Positions 43,488-53,000 of a stretch of DNA of 64,000 bases are shown here, piece by piece. Below the pieces are notes generated by a model that did no database searches, was not told the DNA's origin, and saw nothing but the letters and a program-made list of their open reading frames with translations. Source of the DNA: an uncultured Acetatifactor sp. Lineage in GTDB: Bacteria; Bacillota; Clostridia; Lachnospirales; Lachnospiraceae. How positions within the stretch are numbered: the stretch's first letter is position 1; every line of letters starts with the position of its first letter. The stretch covers positions 42,856-106,855 of the forward strand of contig CAJTZD010000009.1 of the NCBI GenBank assembly GCA_910584235.1. Direction: 5' to 3'. The position numbers and the translations under genes are program-made.

Positions 43488-44614
43488 CTGCCACCTCCTG
43501 AGTAACGGATTCTGGGATCCAGGAACGCCAGCGCGATATCGGACAAGAGAATGCCCACCACAACCAGAACTGCCTGAACCATAACGATTGCACCTGCCAG
43601 GTACATATCCTGAGCCTGGAGGGCTTTCAAGAGCACGGGTCCCTGAATCTGCATGTTCAGCACCATGGCGGTTACCGTGGAGCCGGAGAACAGGCTGGAG
43701 AGAACGCCGCCCAGACCGGAAACGGTAGGATTGATGGCGGCACGGAAGCAATATTTCATGACGATGGTGCGCTCCGGAACACCCTTAGCCCTTGCTGTCA
43801 AAGTGTACTGCCTGCCCACCTCGTCCAGCATCTGTGCCCGAACGGAACGGATAATGCCGCAGGTGCCGCTGGTGCCGATGACGATGATGGGAATGATCAT
43901 TCTCTTTAAAAATTCGCCGAAATTATATAAATGAACCCCATTCTGCAGCATTTCTTGCGAGAACAGGCCTACGTTCGCATTTCCCGTCCACTTATATGAC
44001 AGGTACATCAGAACGATTGCCAGGATAAAATTCGGAATCGCCGCTCCCAAAAAGCCAATGACTGAGGAGATATAGTCTCCCACGGAATATTGATGGGTAG
44101 AAGCGTAGACCGCGATGGGGAGGGATACGGCATACTGGAAAATCATAATGATGGCTGTAACAAGAATCGTCAGTCCCAGTCTGTCGTCCACCACATCCCA
44201 GACGTCCCTGCCGTAGGCAAAGGAATATTTCCAGTTATGATGAGAGCCGTATAAGCGGTAGTAGGTGGAGTCTGTAGGAGTCCATATGATATCCTTGATC
44301 CATTTGATATACTGCTCATGAATGGGCAGGTCCAACCCGTAATCCGCGCGAAGCTGCGCCGCGTAGTCCGCATCTACGATTTCGCCCTCTGTTGCCAGTG
44401 CGGCGATATGGGCCGAAACATAGTCTCCGGGCGGAAGCTGGATAACGAAGAAAACCAGAATGGAAATTAAAAGCAGGGTGGGAATGAACATCAGAATACG
44501 TTTTACGATGTATTGGACGAGATCTTTTTTGAAGAAATCGCATACGGATTCCCACAGGGTCTTCTTCGGGAGGTCTTCATGCATGCTTTTTGATTTGGAC
44601 GCATTTTCTTCCAT
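43484..44614 (-). CDS. Peptide/oligosaccharide ABC importer permease, OppB type
   Basis: A 376-residue permease with six TM helices: IVKRILMFIPTLLLISILVFFVIQLPPGD at the N-terminus (family opening) and the EAA loop (QYTLTARAKGVPERTIVMKYCFRAAINP near 275). The extracellular segment between TM1 and TM2 is long (about 60-165). It is the first gene after the intercistronic terminator downstream of the solute-binding protein gene, so it may be expressed at a lower level. Confidence 0.92.
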   Translation of the reverse strand: MEENASKSKSMHEDLPKKTLWESVCDFFKKDLVQYIVKRILMFIPTLLLISILVFFVIQLPPGDYVSAHIAALATEGEIVDADYAAQLRADYGLDLPIHEQYIKWIKDIIWTPTDSTYYRLYGSHHNWKYSFAYGRDVWDVVDDRLGLTILVTAIIMIFQYAVSLPIAVYASTHQYSVGDYISSVIGFLGAAIPNFILAIVLMYLSYKWTGNANVGLFSQEMLQNGVHLYNFGEFLKRMIIPIIVIGTSGTCGIIRSVRAQMLDEVGRQYTLTARAKGVPERTIVMKYCFRAAINPTVSGLGGVLSSLFSGSTVTAMVLNMQIQGPVLLKALQAQDMYLAGAIVMVQAVLVVVGILLSDIALAFLDPRIRYSGGGR

Positions 44615-44648
44615 GAGAAATTCCCTTTCTGAAATGTTTTAAAAAAGC

Positions 44649-44677
44649 GGAGGCGGGGAACCGGGTTCCCCGCCTCC
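44649..44677 (-). terminator. Attenuating terminator between the solute-binding protein gene and the permease genes
   Basis: A 13-bp GC stem (GGAGGCGGGGAAC with GTTCCCCGCCTCC) with a 3-nt loop is followed on the minus strand by GCTTTTTT. It lies between the SBP stop and the OppB-like start. Partial read-through would give excess binding protein over the membrane parts. Confidence 0.85.
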
Positions 44678-44731
44678 GGAAGTCATCCTTGACTTTCGCA
44701 AGGCGCTGCGAAGAGTCGCTCGTGAATTCTG

Positions 44732-46843
44732 TTATTCGGTCTTGAACAGCGTCCAGTAGTGCACGATGTTCTGATACTGATACAGGTCGTCGGATACCAG
44801 CATATCCGGGAAGTTATGGATCTTGGAGCTTACGATATTGTAGTCGCCGCCTGCCTTCAGATATGCGATGGTCCACAGGTTTTCCTTGTGGAGGTTATAA
44901 ATATCCAGGGTGTACTGATCTCTCTCTGCGGAGTCGGGAGTGGACTTCCACTTCTCATAGATCTCTACCAGCTTGGCCATATCGCCTTCAGGCTTCACGC
45001 CCTGAGCGCCCTTTGTGTCATAGTATGTGCCGTATTCGCCGTACCACTCAGCAGACTGGGCGATGGGAACGAAAGGCTGTACTCTGGATCTTAAGGAAAC
45101 GCCGCCGATAGCGGTGTGAGGTCCGAGAACCGCGTACCACTCATTGTTGTCGATTTCCTGGTCGAAAGCAGATACTTCGAAATCTTTTGTGGCACACTTC
45201 ACTCCGGCAGCCTGGAAATACTGTTCCAGAACAGGATATACGGTGCCGCCCAGACCCAGATCCGTGTATGTGTAAATGGTCAGTACAAAGTCGGTACCGT
45301 CAGCAAAATCATAGAAGCCGTCGCTGCCCATAACAAGGCCGCACTCTTCCAGGAGCTTCTTTGCGCCATCTACATCGTATTCGGTCCATTTGTTGATCCA
45401 CTCCTCATCGTAACCGAAGTTGCCTTCCTGAGGAGCGCATTGTCCGGGCTCCAAGAAGCCCTCGGTGAGCAGGCCGGAAACCTGGTTGCGGTCTACGCAG
45501 ATGGACATGGCCTGACGGAACTTGGGGTCAGCGAACAGTTTTGCATAATTCTCATCCTTGCAGGTATAGTTGAAAGTGAGCAGATAGGAACCCCAGTTGG
45601 TGCTGGCGAGAGTGCGCAGATAAGCGCTGTCTCCCAGATCCGACAACAGAGAGGCGATATCCTCCATGGGCACGGAACCGAGAATGTCAAGCTCGCCGGA
45701 ACGGAACATCAGCTGATCCTGGCCGTCCTCGGAGGTTGTGTTGAAATGAATCTCCTCGCAGTAAGGAAGCTGCTGTCCCTGGGCATCCACTTTCCAGAAG
45801 TAAGCGTTGCGCTCCATGATGCACAGCTGTGCGTCCTTGGAGTTGTTGCCTTCCTTTGTGGACAGCACATAGGAGTTCAGGGTGGGGAGGCCGTCTTCAT
45901 TCCAGAAATAGTAAGCTATCTGCTTGCCCAGATCCTTGACTGTGGCAGCATCGATTCCCTTTGCCTGAGCGTTCTTAAGAACTGTCTCGTCGTCCAGGCC
46001 GGTGGCCGCATAATAAGGATTCTCCACATAGGGGAACTCCTCGGTTTCAGGAATCATATCGCTCAGGTAATGCTCGGGAGCCCAGCACCACTTGAAATCG
46101 CCGTTTTCGATAAAGTCTGCAGGGAACTTGGGATTGACGAAAGTCCAGGTCACGGTATAATCGTCGACTTTCTCCAGCTTTGCCCATGCATCTTCGCCGT
46201 CAACGGTCTCTTTCAGGGCAGCCCAGCTTTTCTTGGTATCGTAATTGTTCAGATGGCACATATAATACCAGAAAGTGATGTCATCGGCATTGAAATCCTC
46301 GCCGTCGGACCATTTCATGCCCTCTCTGAGATGAAAAGTCCATACGGTATACTCGTCGTTGTGCTCAAACTCCTTGATGACATTAGGATAGTAGGTACCG
46401 TCGGAATTGTAGCGGATAATGCCCTCCAGAACAGGCCTGGACAAGCCCCAGCCGCCGCCTGCGCCGCCAAGGTTGATGACGCCGCCGTAAGTACCGATCT
46501 CCAGAGTGTTTCCGGCTGCATCCTTGGTATCAATGAACACATCGTCCTTAACAGGAATGCGCTCCTCCACTGCGGGCAGGGTTCCTGCGCTTACCAGTTC
46601 GGCAAGAGCGGGGGACTCGCTGAACGAGGACGCCTCAGCCGGGGGGGTACTTTCCTCCGAAGAGGATTCCGCGGGAGCTTCCGAAGAGGATTCCTCAGGG
46701 GTTGATTCTTCCGCAGACGACTGCTGCGTACTTTCTGAAGAATCGCTGGGTGTGCTGCTTCCCTGATCGCCGGAACCGCCGCAGGCGGCCAGAGACAGGG
46801 TCATTGTGCCTGCTAAAAGCAGAGCAATGATTCTTTTTTTCAT
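44732..46843 (-). CDS. Family 5 extracellular solute-binding lipoprotein (OppA/DppA-like)
   Basis: A 703-residue lipoprotein that captures the substrate for the Opp-type importer. The signal peptide MKKRIIALLLAGTMTLSLAAC has lipobox SLAAC (Cys21). A Ser/Glu-rich tether follows (about 25-85), then the SBP_bac_5 fold with WTFHLREGMKWSDGEDFNADDITFWY near 180 and FRQAMSICVDRNQV near 450. AAAGGAGG seven nt before ATG 46843 fixes the start. Family 5 proteins bind peptides but also oligosaccharides; the divergent regulator and glycosidase neighbours favour a glycan (inference). Confidence 0.92.
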   Translation of the reverse strand: MKKRIIALLLAGTMTLSLAACGGSGDQGSSTPSDSSESTQQSSAEESTPEESSSEAPAESSSEESTPPAEASSFSESPALAELVSAGTLPAVEERIPVKDDVFIDTKDAAGNTLEIGTYGGVINLGGAGGGWGLSRPVLEGIIRYNSDGTYYPNVIKEFEHNDEYTVWTFHLREGMKWSDGEDFNADDITFWYYMCHLNNYDTKKSWAALKETVDGEDAWAKLEKVDDYTVTWTFVNPKFPADFIENGDFKWCWAPEHYLSDMIPETEEFPYVENPYYAATGLDDETVLKNAQAKGIDAATVKDLGKQIAYYFWNEDGLPTLNSYVLSTKEGNNSKDAQLCIMERNAYFWKVDAQGQQLPYCEEIHFNTTSEDGQDQLMFRSGELDILGSVPMEDIASLLSDLGDSAYLRTLASTNWGSYLLTFNYTCKDENYAKLFADPKFRQAMSICVDRNQVSGLLTEGFLEPGQCAPQEGNFGYDEEWINKWTEYDVDGAKKLLEECGLVMGSDGFYDFADGTDFVLTIYTYTDLGLGGTVYPVLEQYFQAAGVKCATKDFEVSAFDQEIDNNEWYAVLGPHTAIGGVSLRSRVQPFVPIAQSAEWYGEYGTYYDTKGAQGVKPEGDMAKLVEIYEKWKSTPDSAERDQYTLDIYNLHKENLWTIAYLKAGGDYNIVSSKIHNFPDMLVSDDLYQYQNIVHYWTLFKTE

Positions 46844-47173
46844 AAAACATCCTCCTTTATAGTTTGGGAACGCCGACTGTGTCAGCGTTTCTAATAGCCA
46901 GTATAACAATAAGCCCCAAAACCCTGCTACGCATCTATTGCTTTTTTTGAATAGATATTGCAAATATTGCTTTTTTGTTATATAATTTATTTGTGTTTTG
47001 CATAATATAGACAAAAACAAAATGGATAAATTGTCTAGTTTTACTAAAAAATAGCCTGCCTGATGGAAATAATGCACTTGAAAAGCTTTGCGGAAAGCAA
47101 GACAGGCGAGATAATATAAGGAAAGAGTCTGTTATTAACCGTGCGCAGGCGCATGCGGGGACGGGAGGTTCCT
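46844..47173. promoter_or_regulatory. Divergent promoter region with repeated TATTGCTTTTTT elements
   Basis: The 330 bp between the SBP gene (-) and the AraC gene (+) hold no gene. An exact repeat TATTGCTTTTTT occurs at 46936-46947 and 46965-46976 (29 bp apart), with ATATTGCAAATATTGC between. These are likely sites for the divergent AraC regulator. On the minus strand, TGTTATACT (extended -10, near 46898-46906) fits the SBP promoter. Confidence 0.6.
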
Positions 47174-48091
47174 ATGCTGATTGACAATACCGTGATTTAT
47201 GAAGACAAATATATGATTGAAATCAACAGGCAGGGTGCGCCTTTTTTCTATTTTTTCGATTGGGACGAGCGTTCCTATACCATCAATATGGAGTTCCAGC
47301 ATTTCCATCAGTTCTATGAGCTGTGTATTTTCCTGGACGAGCATGCGGGGCATCTGATCAACGGGGCCTGGCATGATCTGCGCTGCTGTGACATTGTGGC
47401 TATCCGTCCCTCCCTCCTGCACAAGACGGCCTATCCGGAGGGAGCGCCCAACAAACGCCTTATTATTAACTTTGCCATCCCTGTCATGCCTGCCGGTCTG
47501 GAGAACTACATGAAGAGCATCTACAGCATCTTTGACGGGGAAGTGCCCATCTACCGCTTTGAGGGGCGGTACAAAAAGGCGGTGTTTGAGAAGCTGAACG
47601 ATATCTACTATCTCTCCCAGTCGCCCAACGAATTGACCAACCTGGCCATCCATCAGAAGTTCGTTGAGTTCTTGGGCCAGATTTATCTGTACCGGGACAA
47701 GAATGCGTATGCGGACCGGGTGGACTTTGACAATATTACCAACAAGATCTACAGTATCACGGCCTGTATCCATAACCGCTATACGGAGGATCTGTCCTTA
47801 GCCTCCCTGTCAAAGGAATTTTATATCAGCAGCTATTACCTGTCCCATCAGTTCAAGCGGGTCACCGGGTTCACGCTGACGGACTATATTTCCATGACCA
47901 GAGTCCGCAATGCCCAGACGCTTTTACTTTCCACGGACGCGCCCATCACGGACATTGCGCTTCAGAGCGGCTTCAAAAGCTTCTCCCAGTTCAACCGGGC
48001 CTTTAACCGATTCCTGCAGATGTCCCCATCCAGATTCCGGCGGGAGGGAAGTGTGCAAAGATTTTCTAAGCGGTCAGAAGACGCCCGCTAA
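47174..48091 (+). CDS. AraC-family regulator with cupin sensor domain
   Basis: A 305-residue cytosolic regulator. An N-terminal cupin-like sensor (about 1-150; metal-binding-type FQHFHQFYELCIF near 44) precedes two helix-turn-helix motifs (about 205-290; LASLSKEFYISSYYLSHQFKRVTG and ITDIALQSGFKSFSQFNRAF). It is divergent from the importer operon and upstream of the catabolic genes, so it probably controls both. GGGAGG 5 nt before ATG 47174 decides the start. The last 13 residues (SVQRFSKRSEDAR) and the stop are encoded by repeat copy 2. Confidence 0.88.
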   Translation: MLIDNTVIYEDKYMIEINRQGAPFFYFFDWDERSYTINMEFQHFHQFYELCIFLDEHAGHLINGAWHDLRCCDIVAIRPSLLHKTAYPEGAPNKRLIINFAIPVMPAGLENYMKSIYSIFDGEVPIYRFEGRYKKAVFEKLNDIYYLSQSPNELTNLAIHQKFVEFLGQIYLYRDKNAYADRVDFDNITNKIYSITACIHNRYTEDLSLASLSKEFYISSYYLSHQFKRVTGFTLTDYISMTRVRNAQTLLLSTDAPITDIALQSGFKSFSQFNRAFNRFLQMSPSRFRREGSVQRFSKRSEDAR

Positions 48092-48152
48092 GAAAATCTA
48101 AATTGCACACAGAAGAATGACCAAGCGAACAAGGTTCGCTTGGTCATTCTTC
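48051..48152 (+). repeat. Dispersed double-hairpin repeat, copy 2
   Basis: Hairpin A spans 48051-48110 (GTGTGCAA with TTGCACAC; inner AGATTTTCT with AGAAAATCT). Hairpin B is a perfect 19-bp stem, 48112-48130 with 48134-48152. Compared with copy 1, two pairs in A and one in B differ but remain paired. The copy overlaps the end of the AraC gene. A tail, GCACCGATTGTTCTTGGCAACAGAA, follows at 48160-48184 and recurs in copy 3. Confidence 0.92.
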
Positions 48153-48445
48153 CGGTCTTGCACCGATTGTTCTTGGCAACAGAACTGTGTTCTGCTGGAT
48201 GGGTGGGCTGCGCCGACATAAGGAGAGCACGCGTAAAATGCGCGGGATTATGCTATGCTTCATACAAATCTGACAAATTAGTAAGGGTAATTTGAAAAAA
48301 CTTATACAATGGACAAAAAGATTCTGTACAATAATAGCAAAAAATGCAAAGTACTTTACCCGAAAAACAAGAGACGCGTGGAAATGGAGGGTGAGCTTTG
48401 GTAAGATGGATACAATGACGGCACAACGAAAAGGGAGGAGAGACT
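48153..48445. other. Intergenic region before the glycosidase genes
   Basis: It holds the repeat tail (48160-48184), then AT-rich sequence near 48290-48340 where the promoter for the HAD-GH105 gene should lie. TACAAT at 48327-48332 is a possible -10, but no convincing -35 is seen. No gene or RNA is recognised. Confidence 0.4.
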
Positions 48446-50068
48446 ATGAGTAAGAATCTTATCATTTTTACGGACAGCGGGGACACCATCATTGACGAGA
48501 GCACCCAGGTTTACGACGACAAAGGGATAGTTACCCGGGCGGAGTTTATCCCCGGGGCAGGGGAGGTGCTTGCCTGGTTAAAAAAGGAGGGGTACCGCAT
48601 CGCTTTGGTGGCAGACGGCGAGTGGGAGTCCTTTCAGAATGTATACCGGGAAAACGGCCTGGGATACTGCTTTGAGGAATGGATTGTCTCAGAGGTGGTG
48701 GGAGAGCAGAAGCCTGCCAGGTCTATGTTCGACACTGCCATGGAGAAGATGGGGCTTGCGCAGGCCGATAAGCCTTTCGTCGTCATGATCGGCAACAATC
48801 TGAAGAAAGATGTGGCCGGGGCCAACCGTTACGGTATTACTTCCGTATGGCTGGACTGGTCACCCAGGTATTTCCATAGTGTGGAGGAGCCGGACTGGCA
48901 GCCGGACTATACGGTAAAGACGCCCCGGGAGTTAAAGGACCTTATCGGAAAGCTGGAAGAAAAGTGCGGGGAGAAGCGGAAGCTCATAGAGCGCATCAAC
49001 GGGAAAATCGACAGGATGGTGGATGCTTTTTCCCACATTCTCTATGAGACGGACGATACTTTCCTGAAAAATATGGAGAACCACAACCTGGCCGGGGACG
49101 ATATCGCCAGGTACCGTTACTGGGAGTGGACCCAGGGGGTGGGGTTGTTCGGGCTGTGGAAGCTTTTCTGCTATGAGAAGAAAGAAAAGTATCTGGACAC
49201 TCTGCAAAAATACTATGACAGGCAGATTGAAATCGGGTTTCCGGCCCTAAACGTGAACACGGCGGCGCCCTATCTGACCATGTCTTTCCTGGCGGAGTAC
49301 ACCGGGGAGGAGAAGTATCTGCAGCCCTGTATAGCGGCGGCGGAGGAGATTATGGAAAGCTTTCCCAGGACAAAGGAGGGCGGATTTCAGCACAAGACTT
49401 CCGACAGCATCAATGAGCAGGAGCTGTGGGACGACACCCTCTATATGACGGTGCTTTTCCTGGCCAATATGGGGCGGATCCTGGACGATGAGAAGATGAA
49501 AGAGGAGGCGGAATATCAGTTTCTGCTCCATGAGAAATATCTCTGCGACAAGGTTACCGGATTGTGGTACCACGGCTGGAGCTTCAAGGAGAAGAACAAT
49601 TTCGCCGGGGCTTTCTGGGGGCGGGGAAACTGCTGGATTACCATGGCCATACCGGAATTTCTGGCTATCCACGCCTGCAGCGGGCCGGTGAAGCGGATGC
49701 TGGTTCATACGCTGAGGGCTCAGATTGCCAGTCTGAAGAAATACCAGGCCCCGGACGGCATGTGGCATACGCTGGTGGATGATAAGGAATCCTATGTGGA
49801 GGCCAGCGCTACCTGCGGATTCGCCTACGGGATCTTAAAGGCGGTGAAAGACGGCCTGGCGGACAAAAGCTGTCTGGAGATGGCTGCGAAAGCGGCGGCG
49901 CCTATTCTGGACTACATATCCGAAGACGGCGTGGTGAATCAGGTCTCTTACGGAACGCCCATGGGACGGATTTCCAGGGATTTCTATAAGGAGATTCCAC
50001 TGAAGCCCATGCCTTACGGCCAGGCGCTGGCAATTTTGTTCTTGATGGAGTATAGAATGATGCTCTGA
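48446..50068 (+). CDS. HAD-like domain fused to a GH105/GH88-type unsaturated uronyl hydrolase
   Basis: A 540-residue two-domain protein. Residues 1 to about 175 have a HAD-type Rossmann fold: motif I FTDSGDT (Gly replaces the second Asp of DxD), and the C-terminal MIGNNLKKDVAGANRYG block of HAD motif IV. Residues about 190-540 form an (alpha/alpha)6 barrel of the YteR/UGL kind, with WDDTLYM (Asp329/330, the catalytic Asp region) and FWGRGNCW near 391. GH105/88 enzymes hydrate and release 4,5-unsaturated uronic acid from lyase products. AAAGGGAGGAG precedes the ATG. GH38 follows after 23 bp, so the two are co-transcribed. Confidence 0.85.
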   Translation: MSKNLIIFTDSGDTIIDESTQVYDDKGIVTRAEFIPGAGEVLAWLKKEGYRIALVADGEWESFQNVYRENGLGYCFEEWIVSEVVGEQKPARSMFDTAMEKMGLAQADKPFVVMIGNNLKKDVAGANRYGITSVWLDWSPRYFHSVEEPDWQPDYTVKTPRELKDLIGKLEEKCGEKRKLIERINGKIDRMVDAFSHILYETDDTFLKNMENHNLAGDDIARYRYWEWTQGVGLFGLWKLFCYEKKEKYLDTLQKYYDRQIEIGFPALNVNTAAPYLTMSFLAEYTGEEKYLQPCIAAAEEIMESFPRTKEGGFQHKTSDSINEQELWDDTLYMTVLFLANMGRILDDEKMKEEAEYQFLLHEKYLCDKVTGLWYHGWSFKEKNNFAGAFWGRGNCWITMAIPEFLAIHACSGPVKRMLVHTLRAQIASLKKYQAPDGMWHTLVDDKESYVEASATCGFAYGILKAVKDGLADKSCLEMAAKAAAPILDYISEDGVVNQVSYGTPMGRISRDFYKEIPLKPMPYGQALAILFLMEYRMML

Positions 50069-50091
50069 TTTTCATTACAGGGAGGATGCAC

Positions 50092-53000
50092 ATGAAGCTG
50101 GGGCGGCAGTGGGACGAGAGATTGAGGATATGGGACGAGGCTTTCGGGCGGAATCTGTATACAAGGCTGGAGGATGTGGCCCTTTCCGGCTTTGTCACCA
50201 TGGAGCAATTGTCCCTGGAGGAGGCGATGGCACGGGACTTTCAGCCGTTTCCTACAGGAGCGCAGTGGGGGAAGAAGTGGGAGTACGGATGGTTTCGGGC
50301 CAGTGTGACAATGCCGAAAGAGGCGGCGGGGAAGCGCATTGCGGTGCATCTGGCGCCGGGGCCGGAAATGCTTGTTTATGTAAACGGACAGGAAGCAGGC
50401 TCCATTGACAGTAAGCACTCCATGGTGGAGCTGTCCCCCTGTGCCGCAAGCGGCGAGTGCTTTGAGATTTATGCGGAATGCTACGCAGGGCATGGCGTCA
50501 GGCAGGAGGGAGCGGGAATCTGCAGGAGGAGCGATGAGCCGGTGCCGGAGCCGCCCTGCTGCCAGTGCAGGGTGGAGTGCAGCCATTTCGGCATTTATGA
50601 GGAGGAAATGGCCGCGGCTTACGCGGATTACCACACGCTGTATGAGCTTTGGAAAGCGCTGCCGGACAGCGACCTGCGTACCATGAAGATCGGCCAGGCG
50701 CTGCAGCGCTTTACCTATGTGGCTGATTTTGAGGCCAGAGAGCCTGGGCGGAGGGAAAGCATCCGGGAGGGGAGGAAGCTGCTTTGGCCCCTTTTGGATA
50801 AGAAGAACGGGGATACGGTGCCGGAGTTTACCGTATTCGGACAGTCCCATCTGGATCTGGCCTGGCTCTGGCCTTTGGAGGAGACGAAGCGGAAAGCGGC
50901 CAGAACCTATTCCAATCAACTGGCGCTGATGAGGCGGTATCCCGACTACAAATTTCTGCTCTGCTCGCCTACCGTGCTGGAATACCTGAGAGAATATTAT
51001 CCGGGGCTTTTTGAGAGGGTCAGAGAGCGGGCAAAGGCGGGACAGTTTGTGCCCGAGGGCGCGGTATATGTGGAGAGCGACACCAATCTGCCGGGAGGCG
51101 AGAGCCTGGTTCGCCAGTTTGTCTTAGGCAAGCGGTGGTTTCTGGAAAATTTCGGTGTGGACAGCCGTATGGCCTGGCTGCCGGATACGTTTGGATTTTC
51201 CGGCGCTCTGCCCCAGATTATGAAAGGCTGCCGGGTGCCCTATTTTGCCACCCAGAAGCTTTTGCGCTGCGACCCGGAGTGCGGGCAGTTCCCCTATAAT
51301 GTGTTCTGGTGGGAGGGGATTGACGGCACCAGGATTCTGTCCCATATTTATAAGAAGAACAATGCGGTATTTGGCTCCGGCGCCCTGCGGGAGCGGTGGG
51401 AGAAAGACAGGAATCAAAGGCAGGACATAGATACTTTTCTGTTCCCCTTTGGATACGGGGACGGGGGAGGAGGCCCTACGGAGCTTATGGTGGAGACGGC
51501 GATGCGCTGTCGGGACCTGGAGGGAGCTCCCAGGTGCACCATGGAGAGTCCTGCAGCCTTTTTTGACAGGCTGGATCCGGCCTGCGTGGAAAATGTTTAC
51601 TATGGAGAGTTGTATCTGGCATGGCACAGAGGGACTTATACCACCCAGGCGGGAATCAAGAGAGGAGTCCGAAAGGCGGAATACGCCCTGCGGGAGGCGG
51701 AGTACCTTGCCGGGCTGCTTAGGCTGGCGGGGTGGCCCGGGGCGGATTTGGACGGCTCTTCGGATTCTGCGGGCAGGTTGGGATTGGATGGTGGAGAGGA
51801 CAGCGTGCTCCGGAAGCTGGAGGAGCTGTGGAAGCTTCTGCTGGTACAGGAGTTCCATGATATTCTGCCGGGAACTTCCATAGAGCGGGTGAACCGGGAG
51901 GCGACGGAAGCCCTGGAGCGTGTGGAGCGGGAGAGCAGGGAACTTGCGGAAGAATTACTGGGCAGACTGGCGGGAGGCAGGGCTCTGTTCAATTCCTTAA
52001 GCTGGGAGAGAAGCTTCGGGGGCCTGAAACTTCCGCCCTGCGGGTATGTAAGGCTCGGAGAGGAAAAAGGGCCGGACTTACTTGGCGGGGAGGCGGACAG
52101 GGATTACGGCGTATTGGTCGCACAAAAGAAAGGCGGCTGTCAGGAGAGTCCTGGCGCTTTCCTTTTAATAGAAAAGGAAGACAAAAACACAATCTCCTTT
52201 CAAAATGGATTTTATCGTGTCCGTCTGGACACCCGGGGGCAGATTGTCAGCCTGATATCCCGGGAGAGCGGGTATGAGTACGCGGACAGGCCCCTGAACC
52301 AGTGGAAGCTTTACCGGGATGTGAATATAGACTATGACGCCTGGGAGTTGGGGCGGATGTATGAGCAGGCGCCGGAAGAACTGACGGGCTGCAGTACGCT
52401 TGGGTTGGAGAAGCATCCGGACGGCAGCGTGACGGCAGTGGTGGAGCGGCGGGAGGCATATTTTACCGCAAAACAGAGAATCCGTTTCCGGGCGGACAGC
52501 CCCCGGATTGACTTTGACACGGAGATTGACTGGCAGGAGCACCACAGGATTTTGAAAGCGGATTTTCCTACCACAGTATATACAAAGGAAGTGCTCCAGG
52601 AGATTCAGTTCGGCTATATAAGACGGCCCACCCATAAGTCCAGGCAGTATGAGCAGGATCTCTATGAGACCTGTCATCACAAATATGCGGTGCTTACAGA
52701 CGGGGAGAACGGCTTCGCGCTGTTGAACGACTGTAAGTACGGTCTGTCCGCAAAAGACAGCCGGCTTTCCCTGACCCTGCTGCGGGCGCCTGTGATGCCG
52801 GACATGAGGGCGGACAGAGGGGAACACAGATTTACCTATTCCATTCTGCCCTTTACCGGGCCTTTTGTGCACAGCAGGGTGACGGAGGAGGCCTATGAGT
52901 GCAATGTGGAGGTCACTGCCCGGGGCTATGGCGGGGAGACTTCGGAGGAGAGCTGCAGGAGGGCTTTCGTGAAAGGGGCTGTGTCATTCTTTCATCTGAA

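Noticed and set aside
45116..46705. 529-codon plus-strand frame over the solute-binding protein gene
   Set aside because: Antisense to a complete lipoprotein gene with signal peptide; no ribosome binding site.
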